DNA from: Guptibacillus hwajinpoensis
GTDB lineage: Bacteria > Bacillota > Bacilli > Bacillales > Guptibacillaceae
DNA length: 64,000 nt
NCBI RefSeq assembly: GCF_001039475.1
Contig: NZ_LELK01000004.1
Span: forward strand, 495,055-559,054
Reading direction: 5' to 3'
The translations under genes were made by a program, and so were the position numbers. The notes below the pieces were generated by a model. The model made no database searches. It was given only the letters and a program-made list of their open reading frames with translations, and was not told the origin of the DNA. Positions within the stretch are counted from its first letter, which is position 1. Each line of letters begins with the position of its first letter. Below, one piece after another: positions 42,536 to 51,198 of the stretch.

Positions 42536-44452
42536 ATGAATACACAAACGTTTGAAACATTAGAATTTAATCAAATCGTAGAGGACATCAGTTCTTACGC
42601 TTTAACAAATAGAGGAAAAGAGTCGATAAGGCAATTGCGACCGTCTACGAATCAGAAGCTGATCGAGAGATGGTTAGAAGAGGTAGAGGAAGGCGTCGCG
42701 ATCTTAAACGTGAGCGGAAGTGTTCCTTTGCATAGCTTGAACGACATTAGCCTTCTGATCGAACAGGGGAAAAAGGGACTTTTTATTCGAGCAATCCAGT
42801 TCTCAGAGGTTCTTTCTTTTCTAGAGCATTGCACGAAACTGAAACGGTTTATGAAGGACAAAGGGACGGTTGCACCAACTATCAGCTTGTATGCTGATTC
42901 AATTGAAGATTTAAGCGCATTAGAAGAGACGATTCATTCTGTGATCAAACACGGTCAGATTGATGATTATGCATCGAAAACGCTATTGAAAATCAGAAAG
43001 CAGCTTAGTACTAAGAAAGATAAATTGAAGGAACGAATCGAAGCACAGGCGAAGAAATATTCGAATTGGATGCAAGAATCTCGTCCTGTAGAGAAATCCG
43101 GTCGGCAAACACTTCCTATAAAGAGAGAGTATCGTAAGAAAATAAATGGTAGTGTCATCGATCAATCCTCTTCAGGTGCAACGCTGTTCATTGAGCCTAA
43201 AGAATTAGCGAATATACACGATGAGCTGCAGCTCCTTCACTTACAGGAAGAGCAAGAAGTTGAACAGCTTCTCTACGGTTTAACCGGTGAGGTACTTGCT
43301 TATGAAAGGGAGATTAACATTGCCTTAGAAACGATGCATCAATACGATATTATTTTCTCGAAAGCAAAATATAGCAGGAAAATTGATGGGATTACGCCGG
43401 CGTTTTCGAATGGTTTTACCATTGATATTAAATCAGCAAGACACCCTTTATTAGGAGAAAAAGCCGTTCCACTAACGTTAAACATGACGGAAACGGATCA
43501 AGCACTTCTCATTACCGGTCCGAACACTGGCGGTAAAACAGTGACGTTAAAAACAGTAGGCTTGCTCTGTATGATGGCTCAATCAGGCATTCCAATACCG
43601 ACCGCAGCAGGAACAGTGTTGCCGATTTTCCAACAGATTTTTGTCGATATTGGTGATGGTCAGAGTCTTGAAGAGAACTTGAGTACGTTTAGTTCACGGC
43701 TCGTTAATCTGATCGCCATTCTGCGAAAAGCAAACGATCACTCCTTGCTTCTTCTAGATGAAATCGGCTCTGGTACTGATCCAGGTGAGGGAATGGGACT
43801 TGCGACGGCCATTCTTGATCAGCTTGCAGGCAAGGGTTCGACCATTCTTGCGACAACACATTATAGTGAGATGAAGCAGTATGCTAACGAAAAGTCTGGC
43901 TTTATTAATGGAGCAATGGAATTCGATTTAGAAACGCTGCAGCCGACTTATCAATTATTGCTTGATACGACAGGGAAGAGTCAGGCATTTGCGATCGCGC
44001 ATAAGCTTGGCCTACACCCTGACATACTAAGAAAAGCGAGTATGATCACATACAACAAAGAGCAGCAGTTTGAGGTTGAGAGGGAATTGTTAGCAACGAC
44101 CGATTATCAGCAGCAGGTAGCGGTCAATCGGTACGGAAGGAAAAAAGAAAAGAAGGAAGAGAAAGCGGACATCGCTTCGTATGAGCAGGGTGACAATGTC
44201 ATCATCCAAGCGACGGAAGAGATGGGAATTGTGTATAAAGGACCCGATGATTTAGGAAACTATATTGTTCAAGTTCAAGGTGAGAAGAAGACTTACAATC
44301 ATAAACGCCTCCGTCTTCATATTTCAGCATACGAACTCTATCCAGAGGATTACGATTTCGATATTATCTTTAAGTCGAAGGACTATCGAAAAACGAAAAA
44401 GTTGATGGGGAGAAAGTATTTGGAAGGTTTGACGTTGGATGAAGAAGAGTGA
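42536..44452 (+). CDS. MutS2-like ATPase lacking the Smr domain
   Basis: 638 aa against about 785 for MutS2. MutS core/lever region (about 1-300, with coiled-coil clamp 150-260), ABC ATPase with Walker A ITGPNTGGKTVTLKT (about 326-340), Walker B LLLLDEIGSGTDPGEG and switch STILATTHYSEMK; a KOW-like segment follows (GDNVIIQATEEMGIVYKGPD...). The C-terminal Smr nuclease domain is absent. B. subtilis MutS2 acts on collided ribosomes; this paralog may split or rescue ribosomes without RNA cleavage. Expression appears gated by a leader peptide and two terminators. SD GAGGAGG. Confidence 0.87.
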   Translation: MNTQTFETLEFNQIVEDISSYALTNRGKESIRQLRPSTNQKLIERWLEEVEEGVAILNVSGSVPLHSLNDISLLIEQGKKGLFIRAIQFSEVLSFLEHCTKLKRFMKDKGTVAPTISLYADSIEDLSALEETIHSVIKHGQIDDYASKTLLKIRKQLSTKKDKLKERIEAQAKKYSNWMQESRPVEKSGRQTLPIKREYRKKINGSVIDQSSSGATLFIEPKELANIHDELQLLHLQEEQEVEQLLYGLTGEVLAYEREINIALETMHQYDIIFSKAKYSRKIDGITPAFSNGFTIDIKSARHPLLGEKAVPLTLNMTETDQALLITGPNTGGKTVTLKTVGLLCMMAQSGIPIPTAAGTVLPIFQQIFVDIGDGQSLEENLSTFSSRLVNLIAILRKANDHSLLLLDEIGSGTDPGEGMGLATAILDQLAGKGSTILATTHYSEMKQYANEKSGFINGAMEFDLETLQPTYQLLLDTTGKSQAFAIAHKLGLHPDILRKASMITYNKEQQFEVERELLATTDYQQQVAVNRYGRKKEKKEEKADIASYEQGDNVIIQATEEMGIVYKGPDDLGNYIVQVQGEKKTYNHKRLRLHISAYELYPEDYDFDIIFKSKDYRKTKKLMGRKYLEGLTLDEEE

Positions 44453-44483
44453 TTGGAGCGTGTGCTGAAATAAAATAAAATGA

Positions 44484-44511
44484 ACCCCCATTCCACTAGT
44501 GGAATGGGGGT
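44484..44511. terminator. Bidirectional terminator between MutS2-like and LacI genes
   Basis: ACCCCCATTCCA / TGGAATGGGGGT around CTAG; T-rich tail stronger on the minus strand. Confidence 0.82.
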
Positions 44512-44528
44512 ATTCAATATTTCTTGCT

Positions 44529-45551
44529 TTAATTGATTGGACGTTCCGTTTCTTTATCTAGACTTCTTGTTCTCACAGACTTCCTTTCAACCAGTTCAGT
44601 AGGAAGTTTGTAGTACCTTTCTACTTTCTCTAGTGAAAGTTGCTGGAAAATAAGGTGAACGGCAAGGGCACCTGCTTCGTATTTAGGTTGTTTGATCGTT
44701 GTGAGTGATGGTGAAACATATTCTGATAGCTGAATATCATCAAAGCCGATCACTGATATATCTTCTGGGACTGAAATTCGATTTTCTCTAAATGCTTGTA
44801 TCCCACCAAGCGCCATTTCGTCGTTTGCATAGAAAGCAGCGGTTGGAAGGTTACCTTGAGCAATTAGCATTTTGGTTGCGCGGTAGCCGCCTTCGCGGGT
44901 GAAGTCGCCAGATATCTTCCACCTTGTTTGAAACCTTAATTCGTGATCCTTTAATGCCTGCTGAAATCCGTTATATCGCATTTCGTTATCGTGCGAGTCA
45001 TAAGGTCCGCTAATATAGGCAATTTCCTGATGTCCGTTTTGAATAAGGTGCTCCGTTGCGATATAGCCACCTTGGGTATTATCGACTTCAACCTGAATAA
45101 TGTGATCATTGTCTAGGTTTCGATCGAGAACGACAATTGGAAAGCCCTCTCTTGCTGATTCATGAATGATTTCATCAGTAATGTTATGCGCAAGAATGAT
45201 GGCACCATCAACACGTTTTTCTTTTAAGAACTTCACTGCTGTTGATTGTGACCCACCTATTGAACTACAGGCAATTAAGTCGAAGCCATTTGTCATCGTA
45301 ACTTCTTGAACACCCTTAATGAGTTCAGAATAATAGGGTCCTGAAAGGTCTTTAAGAATTAGAGCAATGGTATTCGTTTTGGTTCGCTTCAGATCTGAAG
45401 CAAAACCGTTTTTTTGATAGTTCAATTCTCTTGCGGCATCCTGTACCTTTTTAACTGTAGCAGGACTAACCTTTTTAATGTTATTCAAGGCATAGGAAGC
45501 CGTTGATACGGCGACGCCTGCCCGTTTTGCTACGTCCTTAATCGTTGCCAT
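44529..45551 (-). CDS. LacI family regulator of the beta-1,2-glucan locus
   Basis: 340 aa from ATG 45551 (AGAGGATG upstream), matching the canonical MATIKDVAKRAGVAVSTASYALN HTH start; the ORF extends ten codons further. Periplasmic-binding-like effector domain (about 60-335). Adjacent to the sugar ABC genes. Palindromes GAAACGTTTC before the three catabolic transcription units are its likely operators; ligand probably sophorose or a sophoro-oligosaccharide (inference). Confidence 0.87.
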   Translation of the reverse strand: MATIKDVAKRAGVAVSTASYALNNIKKVSPATVKKVQDAARELNYQKNGFASDLKRTKTNTIALILKDLSGPYYSELIKGVQEVTMTNGFDLIACSSIGGSQSTAVKFLKEKRVDGAIILAHNITDEIIHESAREGFPIVVLDRNLDNDHIIQVEVDNTQGGYIATEHLIQNGHQEIAYISGPYDSHDNEMRYNGFQQALKDHELRFQTRWKISGDFTREGGYRATKMLIAQGNLPTAAFYANDEMALGGIQAFRENRISVPEDISVIGFDDIQLSEYVSPSLTTIKQPKYEAGALAVHLIFQQLSLEKVERYYKLPTELVERKSVRTRSLDKETERPIN

Positions 45552-45650
45552 TTTCTCACATCCTCTAACTTGACAACTCATTTGTAAGTTTACATTTAGT
45601 TTACCTCTTATGGATGAAAATTGTCACTGTCCAGTGCTTTCCTAATGCCA

Positions 45651-46481
45651 TTATTTCAGACCAGACATCGTAAATCCTTCGACGATATACTTTTGAAAAA
45701 AGGCGAAAATGATGACGATTGGCACAACCATGAAAGCAGCTCCAGCCATTTGAAGAGCGTAATTATTCGCATACTGCCCTTGAAGGAGGGAGAGTCCTAC
45801 GGAAAGGGTGTAGAGACTTTCATCATTTGCAATAATAAGTGGCCAGAGGAAACTATTCCATGCGCCAATAAAGGTCAGTATCCCCTGAACTGCAAAGATT
45901 GGTTTGGCGATTGGGATAATGAGCTTAAAGAAAATATAGAATTCTCCTGCACCGTCAAGTCTTGCGGCTTCAATAAGGTCAGTCGGAATTGTGGTCATAA
46001 ATTGCCTGAAAAGAAAAATACTGAAAGCCACAGCGAGACCTGGGAGTATGATTCCTGCCATTGTATTTGTTAATCCCATTTCATTTAATAAAAGGTACAC
46101 TGGAATCATTGTTACCTGTGCTGGAATCATCATGGTAGCAAGGACGATATAGAATAACTTTTCCTTACCCTTAAATTTGAACTTCGCAAATCCATATCCG
46201 GCCATCGCATTTAATAGAAGGCCAATAAATGAGAAGAACACGATAATGAGCGTGTTTTTTAAATACACACCAAAGTTTAAGCTTAGAAACAAATTGATGT
46301 AGTTATCAAAGGTTGGATTACTAGGAATAAGTTGCGGTGGAATGTTGAGTACGTCACTTTCCTGTTTAAAGGAACTTGAAATCATCCATAGAAATGGAAT
46401 TGAGACGAGAACGCCTCCAGCAATTAAAAATAAAGCTACCACCGGTTTTTCGATCTTTTGTAAAAAGGATCTTGACTCCAT
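45651..46481 (-). CDS. Sugar ABC transporter permease (MalG/UgpE-like)
   Basis: 276 aa from ATG 46481 (CGGAG eight bases upstream). Six membrane spans with EAA loop TIPTDLIEAARLDGAGEFYIFFKLIIPIAKP. Third gene of the binding protein-permease-permease operon. With its partner imports sugars, here probably beta-1,2-gluco-oligosaccharides. Confidence 0.9.
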   Translation of the reverse strand: MESRSFLQKIEKPVVALFLIAGGVLVSIPFLWMISSSFKQESDVLNIPPQLIPSNPTFDNYINLFLSLNFGVYLKNTLIIVFFSFIGLLLNAMAGYGFAKFKFKGKEKLFYIVLATMMIPAQVTMIPVYLLLNEMGLTNTMAGIILPGLAVAFSIFLFRQFMTTIPTDLIEAARLDGAGEFYIFFKLIIPIAKPIFAVQGILTFIGAWNSFLWPLIIANDESLYTLSVGLSLLQGQYANNYALQMAGAAFMVVPIVIIFAFFQKYIVEGFTMSGLK

Positions 46482-46505
46482 CTTTCTCACTCCGATCCTA
46501 TTAAA

Positions 46506-47405
46506 TTAATATTCTGTATCCGACTTACGTAGTTTGAACTGTACGAGAGTCGTGATGATAATGATGAGAAATAGAATAAATGAACCTGCTGCGGCATAAC
46601 CGAATTCACTAAACTGAAACCCGTTCTTATAAATGAAGAGGGCAATAGAGATCGTACCATCTAATGGTCCACCATCAGTCATTACGAATGGCTCTTCGAA
46701 GAACTGCATCCAGCCGATTAAAGTTGTAACCGTTACGAAAAACGTTGCATATCGAAGGAGAGGGATGGTGACATTGAACAACACCTGAATCCGATTAGCT
46801 CCATCGATTCTTGCTGCTTCATAGTATGACTTAGGTATTCCTTGCAGAGCTGCTAGGAAAATGATCATGTTAATCCCAATGCCTTTCCAAACAGCAAGAA
46901 TAATGAGCGATAATTTTGCTATCGTAGGGTCAGTTAACCAGGGAATTTTCTCTACTGAAAGCAAGGATAAAAGGTAGTTGAAGAGTCCATACTCTGTATT
47001 GTAGAGATAGCCCCAAACGACCGCTACTGCAATAATATTTGTAATAGAAGGCATATAATAAACAGCTCGGAAGAATGTAAAGAGTTTTGAAGTTCCGTAA
47101 TTTAATAGAAGAGCAATGCCTAGTGAAAAAATAATGACGAGTGGTACGCCAATTAGGACATAGAAAACAGTATTAAAAATCGATTTATGAAATAGTTCGT
47201 CTGAGAAAAGATCTACATAATTCTCAAAGCCTATGAATTGAATATTTGACCAGTCAGCAAGCCCTTTTAAGTTTAGATCCGTAAAGCTAATAAAAAACGC
47301 AATTAGAATCGGAATAATGCTGAATACAACTAAAATAAGTACAGCAGGAGCGATGAACATTAGTCCGTGTTTTGCCTGGTTAGCATTCTTTATTATACTG
47401 CGCAT
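46506..47405 (-). CDS. Sugar ABC transporter permease (MalF/UgpA-like)
   Basis: 299 aa, six membrane spans, EAA loop IPKSYYEAARIDGANRIQVLFNVTIPLLRY. Lies between the binding-protein gene and the second permease; no ATPase gene in the cluster, so a shared MsmX-type ATPase elsewhere is expected, as usual for Bacillus sugar importers. Confidence 0.9.
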   Translation of the reverse strand: MRSIIKNANQAKHGLMFIAPAVLILVVFSIIPILIAFFISFTDLNLKGLADWSNIQFIGFENYVDLFSDELFHKSIFNTVFYVLIGVPLVIIFSLGIALLLNYGTSKLFTFFRAVYYMPSITNIIAVAVVWGYLYNTEYGLFNYLLSLLSVEKIPWLTDPTIAKLSLIILAVWKGIGINMIIFLAALQGIPKSYYEAARIDGANRIQVLFNVTIPLLRYATFFVTVTTLIGWMQFFEEPFVMTDGGPLDGTISIALFIYKNGFQFSEFGYAAAGSFILFLIIIITTLVQFKLRKSDTEY

Positions 47406-47442
47406 GTTATCCCACCTATCTGAAGAAAGCTTTTCCTTCTAT

Positions 47443-47480
47443 AAAACGGAGTACAGGCAGTTATCTGCCTGTTACTCCGT
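47443..47480 (-). terminator. Intercistronic attenuating hairpin after the binding-protein gene
   Basis: Minus strand ACGGAGTAACAGGCAG / CTGCCTGTACTCCGT with TTTTAT tail, between the binding-protein gene and the permease genes. Partial termination here would give more binding protein than permease. Confidence 0.72.
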
Positions 47481-47485
47481 CTTGA

Positions 47486-48727
47486 TTAGTCTTCTAGCAT
47501 TTCGTTGGCTTTTTTGCTGAATTGGTCAAGCTCTTTATCTAAATCAGCGTCACCAACATTGATTCGTTCAATGGATGAGAGTAATTCTTGTGCCATTGCT
47601 TCAAATTCTTTCATTTGTGGTGCGCCTTTTGTATTCTCAAGCTGTTCACCTAATGTCGCGAGCATTTCGTCATCACTTAAAGCAGGATCTTCCCATGCTT
47701 TTACACGTGATGGAAGTGTGTTTGAAATCTCAAGCCATTCAAGTTGAGTATCAACTTCATTCATATAAGAAAGGTACTTCAGTGCTTCATCAACGTTTTC
47801 TGAGTTATGGAAAATAGAGAAGTTTGATCCGCCGATGCTGGAAGTGTTCGATTCCTTCTCAGGCATCACAGCAACATCCCATTTACCTTCAAGATCTGGA
47901 GCCTGGTCTTTAAGGATGTTGATCATCCATGGGCCACTGAAGAACATTGGTTTCTTGCCATCTTTGAAAGCTTGTACGATATCAACGCCGGCTGTTGTCT
48001 GACTGAGACCTTCATCAAAGTAGCTACTGTAATACTTCAGTGCTTCTCTAAACTCGGGGCTATCAAAATTCAGTTCTTTATTCTCAACGTCCATTTCATA
48101 ACCATTCTGCCAAGCAAAGATAAATGGCGTTATTTGATCATTCATATCGATATCAAGTCCGTAATAATCATCGCCACGTTCCGATAAGGTAGTCGCTGCA
48201 TCTTTCAATTCATCCCATGTAGCAGGAGGTTCTTCATATCCAGCTTCTTTTAAAAGATCTGTACGGTAGTATAGAACGCGTGTTTCCACGTACCATGGAA
48301 CACCAACCACTTGATCATTAAATGTCATAGAATCAGCTGCACCTGCGAAATAATTCTCAGGTTTAAATTCAGGGTACTCTTCAAGATAGGATGAAAGATC
48401 AAGTAAAGCTCCAGCATCTGCAAACTCAGGCACCCACGTTGTTCCAAGTTGAACAACATCCGGTCCTTTTTGTGATGCAACGGCTGTTAACAGCTTGTCA
48501 TGTGCATTCTCCCAGGGAATGGCTTGTACTTTCACTTTAATATCAGGGTTATCTTCTTCGAATTGTTTGCTAAGCTCACTAAGCTTCTTTCCTTCTTCCC
48601 CCATTGCCCATACCGTTATTTCCTTTGTTCCGTCTCCTGAACTGCTGTCTTCGTTTGAGCATGCCCCGAGAATCATTGAGATTGTAAGTAGGCAAACTGC
48701 TAAAAGCGCTGACGTTTTCTTCTTCAT
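47486..48727 (-). CDS. Sugar ABC transporter substrate-binding lipoprotein (sophoro-oligosaccharide-type)
   Basis: 413 aa from ATG 48727 (AAAGGAG upstream); 49 codons of open frame before it contain the promoter/operator and are not coding. Signal peptide with lipobox ILGAC, then an SBP_bac_1 domain (TVWAMGEEGKKLSELSKQFEEDNPDIKVKVQAIPW). By locus comparison with Listeria innocua beta-1,2-glucan genes the ligand is probably sophorotriose or longer. First gene of the ABC operon. Confidence 0.88.
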   Translation of the reverse strand: MKKKTSALLAVCLLTISMILGACSNEDSSSGDGTKEITVWAMGEEGKKLSELSKQFEEDNPDIKVKVQAIPWENAHDKLLTAVASQKGPDVVQLGTTWVPEFADAGALLDLSSYLEEYPEFKPENYFAGAADSMTFNDQVVGVPWYVETRVLYYRTDLLKEAGYEEPPATWDELKDAATTLSERGDDYYGLDIDMNDQITPFIFAWQNGYEMDVENKELNFDSPEFREALKYYSSYFDEGLSQTTAGVDIVQAFKDGKKPMFFSGPWMINILKDQAPDLEGKWDVAVMPEKESNTSSIGGSNFSIFHNSENVDEALKYLSYMNEVDTQLEWLEISNTLPSRVKAWEDPALSDDEMLATLGEQLENTKGAPQMKEFEAMAQELLSSIERINVGDADLDKELDQFSKKANEMLED

Positions 48728-48810
48728 TTCGTTCCATCTCCTTTTAAAAAGCTTATTTTCATGATCACTACAGAGTTCCTTTTTTATTTCACATAACATC
48801 TTGCTCAAAG

Positions 48811-48828
48811 TATTGAAACGTTTCGATA
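48811..48828. promoter_or_regulatory. LacI operator O1, binding-protein operon
   Basis: TATTGAAACGTTTCGATA, palindromic core GAAACGTTTC, just downstream of the minus-strand -10 of the ABC operon. Confidence 0.8.
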
Positions 48829-48833
48829 ACTCG

Positions 48834-48862
48834 ATTATAATCAAACATGAATCCGCTTTCAA
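48834..48862 (-). promoter_or_regulatory. Sigma-A promoter of the sugar ABC operon
   Basis: Minus strand TTGAAA, 17-base spacer, TATAAT; operator O1 covers the start region. Confidence 0.8.
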
Positions 48863-48944
48863 CGTTTTTGTCAAAATAGTTTCAAAAATTTTAGTCAGAC
48901 ACTGATATAGCTGATTATAGTACTATTAACGAAAAATTATCTCT

Positions 48945-48974
48945 TTGACGAATAGAAATGTTCATGCATATAAT
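48945..48974 (+). promoter_or_regulatory. Sigma-A promoter of the GH3-GH94 operon
   Basis: TTGACG, 18-base spacer, TATAAT; operator O2 lies 15 bases downstream. Confidence 0.78.
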
Positions 48975-48988
48975 CCAATTAAGATAAA

Positions 48989-49006
48989 ATTGAAACGTTT
49001 CGATAT
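48989..49006. promoter_or_regulatory. LacI operator O2, GH3-GH94 operon
   Basis: ATTGAAACGTTTCGATAT, same core as O1, between the promoter and the GH3 ribosome site. Confidence 0.8.
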
Positions 49007-49026
49007 ATAGAAGGAGGCGCATTGAA

Positions 49027-51183
49027 ATGGATCGTAGTGAGTTAATGAATTTACTTAATCAAATGACAATAGAAGAAAAAACAGCGCAGCTCATGCAGCT
49101 TGCGACACCTTTTTATAAAGGGGCAAAAGAAGCAGGCGAAATTACAGGTCCATTAGAGGAGCTCGATATCAATGAGGATCACGTCCGAAATAGTGGATCA
49201 GTTCTTGGAGCATCTGGTGCAGAAAATATACGAAATATCCAGAAAACCTATCTAGCAGAAAGTAGGCTTGGTATTCCTCTTCTTTTTATGTCAGATATTG
49301 TTCATGGATACAAAACGATATTTCCGGTTCCTCTTGCAATTGGTTGTTCATGGGATATGCAACTTGCTGAAGAGAGCGCGAGAATTGCAGCAAGAGAAGC
49401 GGCGGTCTCTGGCATACATGTCACATTCGCACCAATGGTTGATCTTGTGCGAGATCCGAGATGGGGTCGTGTCATGGAGTCTTCAGGAGAGGATCCACAT
49501 TTAAATAGTGAATTTGCACGTGCCTTTGTAAAAGGCTTTCAAGGAGATGACTTAGGAAGCGACCTTGAGCGAGTGGCTGCCTGTGTGAAGCATTTCGCTG
49601 CATATGGAGCGGTGGAAGCGGGACGTGATTACAACTATGTTGATCTGTCAGAACGGGAGCTTCGTGAAACATACTTACCAGCTTATAAAGCAGCCCTTGA
49701 CGAGGGGTGTGAGATGGTGATGACTGCCTTTAATACAGTTGATGGTATCCCGGCAAGTGGGAACAAGCGCTTGATGAAAGAATTACTTCGTGATGAATGG
49801 GGGTTTAATGGGGTTGTCATTTCGGACTGGGGTGCTATTAAGGAGCTTATTCCACATGGAGTTGCTGAGGACGAGCGTGAAGCTGCGTACAAGTCGATAA
49901 TGGCCGGTGTAGATATCGAAATGATGACAACAACTTATGTACATCATTTGAGTTCACTCGTAAGAGATGGCGTAGTTTCAGAAGAAATCATTGATGAAGC
50001 AGTCCTTCGAATTTTGGAGTTGAAGCATAAGCTCGGTTTATTTGAAAATCCTTTCAGAGGTGCCGATCCTACGCTTGAGAAGGAAGTCGTTTTGTGTGAA
50101 AACCACCGTCTGACAGCTCGGAAATTAGCGCAGAAGTCAAGCGTTCTTCTAAAAAACGAGAACGTATTACCTCTCCAAAAAAGTCAGCGTGTTTCACTGA
50201 TTGGACCTTTTGCAGAGAGCGATGATCTTCTTGGTCCATGGTCCTGGTTAGGCTCAGGGGAAGATGCAATTCTTCTAAAAGAAGGTCTATTATCCAAAAT
50301 TTCTCCTAACCAACTCCAGATTGCTAAAGGGTGCGGTGTGGAAAGTGGGACGAAAGAAGAGCTTGCTTATGCAATAGAAGCTGCTAAGAACTCTGATGTT
50401 CTATTGCTTGCGCTTGGAGAGCGCTCCGATATGAGTGGTGAAGCAGGGTGCAGGGCTGATATTCGTCTTCCGCAGGTTCAACTAGAACTAATCGCTCGGT
50501 TAAAAGAGCTTAATAAACCAATCGTAGTGGTTCTATTTAATGGAAGGCCGCTTGATTTGCACGGGATTATTGAGGAAGCGGATGCGGTTCTGGAGGCTTG
50601 GTATCCGGGAACAGAAGGCGGTGCTGCGATTGCTGATTTGCTTTATGGTGATGCGAATCCATCCGGTCGATTGTCGATGTCATTTCCTTATTCGGTTGGG
50701 CAAGTGCCTGTTTATTACAATCACTTCAACACTGGTCGTCCCAAAGGTGCCCCTGATGCACAGGTTCGCTATGTATCACAATACCTTGATATCCCAAACG
50801 AGCCGCTTTTCCCATTTGGTTATGGTTTGAGTTATGCCTCGTTTTCTTACCATAATGCGTCTCTATCAACTACAAAAATGACGGAAGAGCTAGAGGTTCG
50901 TGTCACTGTTAAAAACACCGGTGTAGAAGGCGAAGAGGTTGTTCAACTTTATGTAAGAGATATCGCCGGAGATGTAGTGCGACCTATGAAAGAACTGAAA
51001 GATTTCAAGAAGATACTGCTGCGTCGCGGAGAAGAGAAGGAAGTATCGTTTACACTATCCGAGGAGCAGCTTCGTTACCATCATAGTGATTTATCATTTG
51101 AAAGTGATCCAGGAGCTTTCGTTGCCTATGTTGGTTCTAACAGTCGCGATGTTATTGAATTGCCTTTCCAATTAGTGAAATAA
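49027..51183 (+). CDS. GH3 beta-glucosidase (probable sophorose-cleaving)
   Basis: 718 aa, no signal peptide, cytosolic. GH3 N-domain (about 40-330) with nucleophile Asp267 in VVISDWGA, GH3 C-domain (about 370-600, PIVVVLFNGRPLDL) and a fibronectin III-like tail (about 640-705). KHFAAYGAVEAGRDYNYVDLSER binds glucose. Partner of the phosphorylase downstream (15-base spacing); the homologous Listeria enzyme acts on sophorose, which the phosphorylase leaves. SD AAGGAGG. Confidence 0.9.
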   Translation: MDRSELMNLLNQMTIEEKTAQLMQLATPFYKGAKEAGEITGPLEELDINEDHVRNSGSVLGASGAENIRNIQKTYLAESRLGIPLLFMSDIVHGYKTIFPVPLAIGCSWDMQLAEESARIAAREAAVSGIHVTFAPMVDLVRDPRWGRVMESSGEDPHLNSEFARAFVKGFQGDDLGSDLERVAACVKHFAAYGAVEAGRDYNYVDLSERELRETYLPAYKAALDEGCEMVMTAFNTVDGIPASGNKRLMKELLRDEWGFNGVVISDWGAIKELIPHGVAEDEREAAYKSIMAGVDIEMMTTTYVHHLSSLVRDGVVSEEIIDEAVLRILELKHKLGLFENPFRGADPTLEKEVVLCENHRLTARKLAQKSSVLLKNENVLPLQKSQRVSLIGPFAESDDLLGPWSWLGSGEDAILLKEGLLSKISPNQLQIAKGCGVESGTKEELAYAIEAAKNSDVLLLALGERSDMSGEAGCRADIRLPQVQLELIARLKELNKPIVVVLFNGRPLDLHGIIEEADAVLEAWYPGTEGGAAIADLLYGDANPSGRLSMSFPYSVGQVPVYYNHFNTGRPKGAPDAQVRYVSQYLDIPNEPLFPFGYGLSYASFSYHNASLSTTKMTEELEVRVTVKNTGVEGEEVVQLYVRDIAGDVVRPMKELKDFKKILLRRGEEKEVSFTLSEEQLRYHHSDLSFESDPGAFVAYVGSNSRDVIELPFQLVK

Positions 51184-51198
51184 AGGGGATGTGTTAAC

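Noticed and set aside
48728-48874. 49-residue N-terminal extension of the sugar-binding protein
   Set aside because: It crosses the promoter and operator region and precedes a proper SD, signal peptide and lipobox.
48811-49006. GAAACGTTTC sites as CcpA cre boxes
   Set aside because: They do not fit TGWAANCGNTNWCA and recur only with the beta-1,2-glucan units, so the local LacI is the better candidate.
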